In this document: in pieces, positions 16,758-22,160 of the stretch | Position numbering within the stretch: the first letter of the stretch is position 1 | Layout: each line of letters opens with the position of its first letter | Assembly: GCA_039105265.1 (NCBI GenBank) | Contig: JAPFFF010000468.1 | Coordinates: forward strand, 1 to 22,160 | Source of the DNA: Tritrichomonas musculus | Lineage: Eukaryota > Parabasalia > Tritrichomonadida > Tritrichomonadidae | DNA: 22,160 bases | Reading direction: 5' to 3' | The notes under the pieces: model-generated | What the model saw: the letters and a program-made list of their open reading frames with translations, nothing else | What the model was told of the DNA's origin: nothing | Databases searched by the model: none | Translations under genes and position numbers: made by a program

Positions 16758-18368
16758 ATGAGAAGACGAGATTGGAATATGAAAAAATTTGAGGCAAATC
16801 TTGCCAAAGAAGTTTATCATAGAAAAAATGCAAGCCAAGTTGTTTTCGAAGATATTTTGGCTGTTGAGTCGGGGATGTTTGAACAGTTTTTAATTATTGG
16901 TGTACCTCCAAATGGTAATAAGAAATCTCCTCCTCAAGTACTATTCGCATTTCCACCTTTTGAAATACCTTCTTTTCCAGTTTCCAAGATTATAGAGCTT
17001 TGTTTTCCTTCTGGTGTTGAAAGGTCTCACCTTAAATCAAATAATAAGAGTGTAATTCAAGATGAATTTGTTTTCCAAATTAATTATTCAACTCAAAAAA
17101 TTTATGGAATTTGCATTCATTTAAATCCAAAAAATTCTAACATACCATTTTTTGCTTCCAAGAATACAAAAAGATGCAATTTTTGCCTTTGTATGCTCAC
17201 GAAAACCCCTGTGTTCAGTGCTCATTTTACATTTATGACTTTTCTTTCATTACTTACAATTGGAAAAGTTAAAAGCTATGATGGAATTAAAGAAGCTGAA
17301 CAAATTGTTATTGTTCCAACAGGAGATCCTATACCAGATTTGGACCTGTATGCTCAATATGGCTGTATATCAGGCATTACTGTTCCTGAAGATATTGAAA
17401 AAGAACTTAGTCGTTACTATAGGCAAACTATTAATTCAGCTCCTATCACATTAGCACCAGATTTTCAATTAATTTGGCCTCCAAATGGATATCTCGATAA
17501 AGCAATTTTATTATCTTCGATCGATACACTGTTTTCACTTCTCTCTGTTCGTGATATTATTAATATTTACAGTGGGCTTATTCTTGATGCTCAAGTTCTT
17601 GTTATTGGATCTCATTTACAAGAAGTGACAATGGTTATTTATGCATTCCTTTCACTTATAGCACCATTCAATTTTTCTGGAACAATTTATCCTATTTTAC
17701 CAGCAAATGGCCATACAAGGGATCTTCTTCAGCTTCCAACTCCTTTTATTTTTGGTGTTACTCCTCAACATCAACTTAGAAAAATATCTTTCTTAGAATC
17801 TTGTTACATGGTTGATCTTGATAAGCGAAGGGTTTCAACTACTGATTACTTTCCAAAATTCCCACAATCAGATAAAGTTTTTGGTAATATTATGTCAATT
17901 CTTAGTAATTCAAGCCATAAGAGTAACTGCGAAAATCCATTCTCATTCCCACCATATTTTTCGAGAATATTAAACCACAAGAATTCATTAATGGTCCAAG
18001 AAATAGACGCAATTGTAATGGAACTTCAAGAACCCCTCAACCCCATTATTTCAGATAATTTAATGAGTTTTTTTGTTACAGATGCTGCTGAAGAAATTAC
18101 AGTTTTCAACCAAGAACTGTTTTTAGCATCAATCGACCAAAATGATTATAAATTTTATGAAGCGATGATGGATTCACAAACATTTCAAGATTATGTAGAA
18201 GACAAACTTAGTACATTTATGAAGATGAAAGGCGAGATAACTAATCCAACCAGAGCCAGAAGAGAAAGTTTTTCAAAAAATTCCAGAAAACCCAGAAAGA
18301 AATCGGCAATACGCACAAGAAAATTCTCATTCGAAATATCTGAAGATTCTGCTGAAAAATCGGATTGA
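16758..18368 (+). CDS. DENN-domain protein, 536 aa
   Basis: DENN proteins are mostly guanine-nucleotide exchange factors for Rab GTPases in membrane traffic. The three parts appear in order. The uDENN-like part covers about residues 41-125 (FEQFLIIGVPPNG, VLFAFPPFEIP, FPSGVERSHL, YGICIHL). The central DENN covers about 235-335 (LLSVRDIINIYSGLILDAQV then VIGSHLQEVTMVIYAFLSLI and PFNFSGTIYPILP). The dDENN-like helical part covers about 430-490 (FNQELFLASIDQNDYKFYEA then FQDYVEDKL). The tail is strongly basic and Ser-rich (RARRESFSKNSRKPRKKSAI), perhaps for membrane or phosphorylation control. The frame is open from a GTG at 16698, but the first ATG is at 16758 and is used here; the next in-frame ATG is seven codons on. 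Which Rab it acts on cannot be told. Confidence 0.85.
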   Translation: MRRRDWNMKKFEANLAKEVYHRKNASQVVFEDILAVESGMFEQFLIIGVPPNGNKKSPPQVLFAFPPFEIPSFPVSKIIELCFPSGVERSHLKSNNKSVIQDEFVFQINYSTQKIYGICIHLNPKNSNIPFFASKNTKRCNFCLCMLTKTPVFSAHFTFMTFLSLLTIGKVKSYDGIKEAEQIVIVPTGDPIPDLDLYAQYGCISGITVPEDIEKELSRYYRQTINSAPITLAPDFQLIWPPNGYLDKAILLSSIDTLFSLLSVRDIINIYSGLILDAQVLVIGSHLQEVTMVIYAFLSLIAPFNFSGTIYPILPANGHTRDLLQLPTPFIFGVTPQHQLRKISFLESCYMVDLDKRRVSTTDYFPKFPQSDKVFGNIMSILSNSSHKSNCENPFSFPPYFSRILNHKNSLMVQEIDAIVMELQEPLNPIISDNLMSFFVTDAAEEITVFNQELFLASIDQNDYKFYEAMMDSQTFQDYVEDKLSTFMKMKGEITNPTRARRESFSKNSRKPRKKSAIRTRKFSFEISEDSAEKSD

Positions 18369-18658
18369 ATTGTTTAAAATTTCTATTCTATTGTAAAATA
18401 TATTATATTAATAAAAATTTTAATAAGAAATGTTCAAACCAAATATAATTTATTTTATCATCTTATATATTATTAATTATATTATATTAATTTTCTTCTT
18501 TGATTAAAAAATCAAAAAGATATTCACACTATAAAAAATGAGACCAAGTCATAAAAAATGATGACGGTTATCTTTCAAAATTTGAGTTAAAAAAAATATG
18601 ACTTAGGTTATTTTTATGAAAATTTCAAACAAATATTTGAATAGTGATTTAAAAAAAA

Positions 18659-18700
18659 AGCCAGAAATACTTTTTTTTTTTAATATGAGTATTTCTGGCT
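18659..18700. repeat. 13-bp hairpin enclosing a start codon
   Basis: AGCCAGAAATACT (18659-18671) and AGTATTTCTGGCT (18688-18700) are perfect arms around a 16-base T-rich loop. The loop ends with the ATG at 18685-18687, so the right arm is the first coding sequence of the small ORF. Confidence 0.8.
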
Positions 18701-18921
18701 CTTCTCATTTTACTTCAAACAGATCTTCAAAAGAAGAACTCAGAAAAGCTCCTGAAATCAAAGATGAAAGTCATAATGATTCCCCAAATATCCAAAATAA
18801 TAATCAAGCGAACCATTCCTTGAATGGGGAAAATAGCGATATTATACCAAATAATGAGACATATGTTGACAAAGTGCTTAAACTTTCAGATGAATTTTGC
18901 ATGTATCAATGCTTTTTCTGA
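18685..18921 (+). CDS. small hydrophilic protein of unknown function, 78 aa
   Basis: I do not recognise it. From the ATG at 18685 it encodes a Ser/Asn/Glu-rich, probably disordered chain (SSHFTSNRSSKEELRKAPEI), then an amphipathic C-terminal segment (YVDKVLKLSDEFCMYQCFF). Another in-frame ATG at 18616 would add 23 residues, but that stretch is AT-rich with homopolymer runs and reads like leader, so the later ATG is preferred. The composition is coding-like compared with its flanks. The abrupt hydrophobic end could be real, or the gene could be the 5' part of a longer, broken one. It lies between the DENN gene and the 303-residue gene, all on the plus strand. Confidence 0.5.
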   Translation: MSISGSSHFTSNRSSKEELRKAPEIKDESHNDSPNIQNNNQANHSLNGENSDIIPNNETYVDKVLKLSDEFCMYQCFF

Positions 18922-19244
18922 TTATTTTTATAATTAATAAAAAATATAGCGAAACATCATTTTTTATATTCATTTATAAGTATTTTTTGAACTTTCATGA
19001 TCATATTTATATATTCACTCGAGTGATGATGCAAAATATATTTAATATATTTTTAATCTGAAAAAAAAGTTTTTTTCCTAATAGTATTCTTAGTTGAAAG
19101 TTAAATAACTTTTATAATATAGAGGGTTTATCATTTAAATATGTTTCTTCTATAGATATTCTTTGTTAAAATTTTTATGTTAACCATTTTTTCAATAATT
19201 AAATTAACGAACAATAAATATTTATTTCGAAATAGTAGAAAATT
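18922..19244. other. AT-rich spacer
   Basis: About 320 bp with no gene or convincing repeat. It should contain the promoter of the gene at 19245; no TCA(C/T)-type initiator is visible close to that ATG. Confidence 0.5.
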
Positions 19245-20156
19245 ATGTCAAAGGATGTGAACTCTTATAGACCAACGTCATATTCATCGAAGACTGTTCT
19301 CAGAGAACCAATGGCTACTCGTGGTGTTGTCGTTTCAACAAATACAAGTGATGATTCAAATGATCAATCTGACGACCAACGAGTTACTGATGCAGATGCT
19401 TTCCTAAAAGATAATCCTCTTACAGATGAAGTTTGCAACTTAATATGCCGTCTTCCCTCAATGTGCAGCCTTTTAACATCTCCTGATACTTGCAATTATC
19501 TCAACATGAACGAACTGCAAATAGTTGCCCGTGCTCTTAAAATTAACACTGCACAATCAAATCAAGCATCAATGAGATCAAGGAGAAGCCGAGAACGTGG
19601 AATACAAACTAAAACACAGATTTTATCTTTAATATCTGAAAAATTTGGTGAACAATGGACAACAATCTGTGACATTGCAAATGATATGAAAAATTCCTCA
19701 CGAAGTGCTAGACGCCGGAAACCTAATAGAGCACTGAATGCTTCCAATTTAAATTGCAATCCAAATGAAGCAAGGTTAAATGGTAACAGATCTGAAATTA
19801 ACAGAGCTATTTCATATGTTCAAACATCCCCTAAGCTACCTACTCGTGATGAATTAATTTTTTTAACAGATGATGAATACGAAGCTGCAATTCGCTATTA
19901 TCGTGCAACTCATCCCGAAGTTATAGATTTGAATGAATTACAAAGTGGGAGTGATGTGACAGCGTTAGAACAATTAGCTGGGACTTTTAAAGAAACAACC
20001 GAAGCACTTCACAATTGTTTACAACAAGCAATTAAAACCAGAAAGTTCATCGAGAAAATAAAAGAAAATCAAAAAGGGAAAAATGCATCATCACCTAATT
20101 TTAACAATAATTTTACAAATCAACAAGATACAGAGTCAAGCGAGGAGCATCTATAA
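19245..20156 (+). CDS. unknown protein, possible split SAP-like segment, 303 aa
   Basis: I do not recognise the family. The N-terminal 55 residues are Ser/Thr/Asp-rich. Residues about 58-145 look folded: VCNLICRLPSMCSLLTSPDT, then YLNMNELQIVARALKINT, an Arg/Ser-rich insertion (SMRSRRSRERG), then TKTQILSLISEKFGEQW. The two helices (L-x-x-N-E-L-x-x-x-x-x-x-L and T-K-x-x-I-L-x-x-I) resemble the halves of a SAP DNA-binding motif with about 20 extra residues between them; this is speculative. A basic patch (SSRSARRRKPNRA) could be a nuclear-localisation signal. Near the C-terminus, LAGTFKETTEALHNCLQQAI and what follows form a likely coiled coil, before an Asn-rich tail. A nuclear role is a guess from the basic, SAP-like features. 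Confidence 0.8.
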   Translation: MSKDVNSYRPTSYSSKTVLREPMATRGVVVSTNTSDDSNDQSDDQRVTDADAFLKDNPLTDEVCNLICRLPSMCSLLTSPDTCNYLNMNELQIVARALKINTAQSNQASMRSRRSRERGIQTKTQILSLISEKFGEQWTTICDIANDMKNSSRSARRRKPNRALNASNLNCNPNEARLNGNRSEINRAISYVQTSPKLPTRDELIFLTDDEYEAAIRYYRATHPEVIDLNELQSGSDVTALEQLAGTFKETTEALHNCLQQAIKTRKFIEKIKENQKGKNASSPNFNNNFTNQQDTESSEEHL

Positions 20157-20630
20157 TTTACGTTTTTATTTTGAATATATAATAAGATTTAAAAATATTC
20201 ATTACCTTAGCAAATACGAAACACTAATATACAAATGAACAAAACAAAAACAATCAGATTTAAACTTACTGTATATTAATATGGAAGGATATTTTTAATT
20301 CATTTTAACAGTGATTGTTATTTAAATTAGATATTTTTATTCTCATGCTTTTTCGTTTATCAATTTCAATTATGATCTTGAATATACCTTTTTTTTTCAA
20401 ATCATCAAACTACGATTCAAATATGTAATATTTAATCATATTAATCGTTTTATTCATTTGAATTGCGATAGATAAAATCTTGATAATTCAAATTCAAACT
20501 AAGTTTCAAGCAAGCTTCATTTTTTAATATAACCATTTTTATATAATAGATTTTATGATTTTTATGCGAATATAATCAAATCAATTTGAGAAAAAATGAT
20601 TTTAGTTGAAGAGACCGTTTTTTTTTTAAT
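20157..20630. other. AT-rich spacer upstream of the kinase
   Basis: About 470 bp with no gene, RNA or strong repeat seen. A T-run (20618-20627) lies just before the putative initiator of the kinase gene. Confidence 0.5.
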
Positions 20631-20637
20631 TCACATG
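20631..20637 (+). promoter_or_regulatory. putative initiator of the kinase gene (TCACATG)
   Basis: The initiator A would be 20633, giving a 10-nt leader to the ATG at 20643. An out-of-frame ATG at 20635 would then lie only two bases from the RNA 5' end and probably be skipped. That nine-codon frame (20635-20664) would otherwise overlap the kinase start. Confidence 0.4.
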
Positions 20638-20642
20638 AGAAA

Positions 20643-21869
20643 ATGTCTTTTGCTGCATTTTTGAAAGATGCGGAATCATATTTAACTAAAGAAGACGCTT
20701 TTAAAATTCAACCATCTTCTGAATTTAAGAAAAAATACCAGATGGTAAAAAAATTAGGAAATGGAGCTTTTGCTGAAGTTTATCTTACGCAAGAAAAAGA
20801 AACAGGAGAACTTTTCGCATCTAAATTAATCGATCGCTCCCAAATTGCAAGTCCTAAACACTTATGGAATGAAATACATATTTTAAATAGTCTAGATCAT
20901 CCATCAATAATCAAATTAAAGGATGCGTACGCAAATAAAAAATTTGTAACAATGGTTCTTGAATACGCAAAAGGTGGTGAGCTTCTTGAGCACATTTATT
21001 CAATGCAAGATTACGATGAAAACGAAGCAATTCGAATCATTCATGATTTGCTTGATGCGATCAACTATTTACATCAGCAACGCGTTGTTCATAGAGATAT
21101 TAAACCTGAAAATATTCTTTTTGCCGATGAGCACTCACAATTTATGAAGCTGTCAGATTTTGGTCTTTCAAGTGTTTTGAAAGAAAACTCACTTTTATCA
21201 ACATGCGCTGGAACCCCAGGTTTTATGGCACCTGAAGTCATTAAAAGCAATGGATACGGTTTTGAGTGTGACATGTGGAGTGTTGGCGTACTTGCTTATT
21301 TTTTATTATCAGGTATTCTACCTTTTAATAGCAATGTTCCATTTAAGCTTTATCAAAGCATTTTAAACGCAGAATATGAGTTTGGCCCAGAATTCGATGA
21401 TATTTCAGAAGAGGCCAAAGATTTTATTACAAAATGCATTCGTGTTAAACCAAAAGAAAGATTGACCGCTAAAGAGGCTTTACGACATCCTTGGATTGAT
21501 CAATTTGGTATAGGCCAAACTATTAAAACAAGAGAAATTATTCTCGAACCTGATGGACCATCAGACCATAAGAAACTTCCAGCAATTAGACAACGAATTC
21601 TTGATTATTTGAACCAAAGAAGGAAAATGAAAATGTATCAAGCAACAAATATGGCTATTTCATTTATTACAAAGCTAAAACTTAAAGCTAATCTAGCTAA
21701 AAAAACGATAAGTGAAAATAAAACAGATGAACCAGCAATAGATAATAAGACTCAAACAGAACAAACAACTAACAATAATAATGAAAATAATAAAAATCAA
21801 GATCAAGATATTTTATCAAAAGATGTAATCAAAATATCTGCATCACATACCCTTTACAACAAATCGTAG
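20643..21869 (+). CDS. CAMK-type serine/threonine protein kinase, 408 aa
   Basis: The kinase domain spans about residues 32-286 with every catalytic element: glycine loop LGNGAFAEVY (38-47), ATP-binding Lys K61 in FASKLI, C-helix Glu E77, catalytic loop HRDIKPEN (150-157), DFG at 172-174, activation segment STCAGTPGFMAPE (186-198) with a probable phosphosite at T187 or T191, then DMWSVGVLAYFLLSG and the closing RLTAKEALRHPWI. GTPGFMAPE and the RHPWI end place it with CAMK-type kinases (CaMK/CDPK/AMPK-like). No EF hands, UBA or membrane anchor follow. The tail has a basic helix (KMKMYQATNMAISFITKLKL), perhaps regulatory or calmodulin-binding-like, then an Asn/Gln/Lys-rich end. It should be active. 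The substrate is unknown. Confidence 0.93.
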   Translation: MSFAAFLKDAESYLTKEDAFKIQPSSEFKKKYQMVKKLGNGAFAEVYLTQEKETGELFASKLIDRSQIASPKHLWNEIHILNSLDHPSIIKLKDAYANKKFVTMVLEYAKGGELLEHIYSMQDYDENEAIRIIHDLLDAINYLHQQRVVHRDIKPENILFADEHSQFMKLSDFGLSSVLKENSLLSTCAGTPGFMAPEVIKSNGYGFECDMWSVGVLAYFLLSGILPFNSNVPFKLYQSILNAEYEFGPEFDDISEEAKDFITKCIRVKPKERLTAKEALRHPWIDQFGIGQTIKTREIILEPDGPSDHKKLPAIRQRILDYLNQRRKMKMYQATNMAISFITKLKLKANLAKKTISENKTDEPAIDNKTQTEQTTNNNNENNKNQDQDILSKDVIKISASHTLYNKS

Positions 21870-22020
21870 GTATTTATCAATAAAGCTAATTTTAATTTGT
21901 GGAAGCATATTTAAACTTGATATTAGATTTTGTAATATTGAAATTTTTTGTAAAATCAACTTTTTCTTAGGTATTAAATTTAAACGGTAGAAACATATTT
22001 TAAACTAGATAAATTTGCAA

Positions 22021-22160
22021 ATGTATAGCGAAATTGAGCAATTACGCGCTGATAGATATGCTGCATCAAGGACACTTTGGACAGGAAATTTCTGGCAAAA
22101 TGAACGCGAGATAAAAGCAGTTGATATTATTAATCGAGAGTCACTTCGAATATTTGAACT
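22021..22160 (+). CDS. start of an unknown gene, cut by the window edge
   Basis: From the ATG at 22021 the frame is open to the end of the window, 46 codons (MYSEIEQLRADRYAASRTLW, then TGNFWQNEREIKAVDIINRE and on). The base composition rises sharply at the ATG compared with the AT-rich 150 bp before it, as at the other genes here. The segment is helical and charged. No domain can be named from so short a stretch. It has the same orientation as the kinase and lies about 150 bp past it. Confidence 0.65.
   Translation, partial: MYSEIEQLRADRYAASRTLWTGNFWQNEREIKAVDIINRESLRIFE

Noticed and set aside
1-22160. tRNA, rRNA, CRISPR array or defence-type gene cluster
   Set aside because: No tRNA T-loop-like motif in a plausible fold, no rRNA-like block, no regularly spaced repeats, and no nuclease, toxin or immunity domains were seen.

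Overview
This looks like nuclear DNA of an AT-rich protist. A parabasalid of the Tritrichomonas/Trichomonas type is the best guess. Coding regions are moderately AT-rich and the spaces between them are extremely AT-rich. All recognisable genes are single uninterrupted ORFs. TAA, TAG and TGA all serve as stops, so the code is standard. Several ATGs lie 10-20 nt after a TCA-type initiator like that of Trichomonas, and Tc1/mariner, MULE-like and other DNA-transposon relics fill the gaps. The organism assignment is inference.

Layout. 1-2250 is a transposon graveyard: pieces of a pogo/CENP-B-type transposase on the minus strand, a decayed mariner on the plus strand and a possible hAT fragment. 2913-6601 is a small host cluster: an alpha-solenoid protein (+), a TAF10-like TFIID/SAGA subunit (-) and a tubulin tyrosine ligase-like enzyme (-). 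6602-10270 is gene-poor and holds two nested inverted-repeat pairs that look like termini of non-autonomous DNA transposons (7825-9780 inside 7012-9831). 10066-10745 is a scrambled MULE-like 3' end: a SWIM-like piece followed by two head-to-head copies of a zinc-knuckle tail. 10781-12061 is a whole-looking mariner with a 339-residue transposase, an intact catalytic D,D34D triad and matching inverted repeats. 12070-15630 is 3.5 kb of AT-rich sequence without a convincing gene. 15632-22160 is the second host cluster: an unknown protein with a possible Tudor-like segment (-), a DENN-domain protein (+, divergent from it), a short hydrophilic protein (+), an unknown 303-residue protein with a possible split SAP-like segment (+), a CAMK-type protein kinase (+) and the start of another gene cut by the window edge.

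The host genes do not form an evident pathway: transcription (TAF10), tubulin modification (TTLL), Rab/membrane traffic (DENN) and signalling (kinase) are simply neighbours. I saw no defence system, toxin, CRISPR array, rRNA or tRNA. The most unusual structures are the inverted zinc-knuckle tails, the transposase-less nested inverted-repeat unit, and palindromes placed exactly on two start codons. Some track ORFs begin at TTG or GTG; eukaryotic ATG starts are given here instead.
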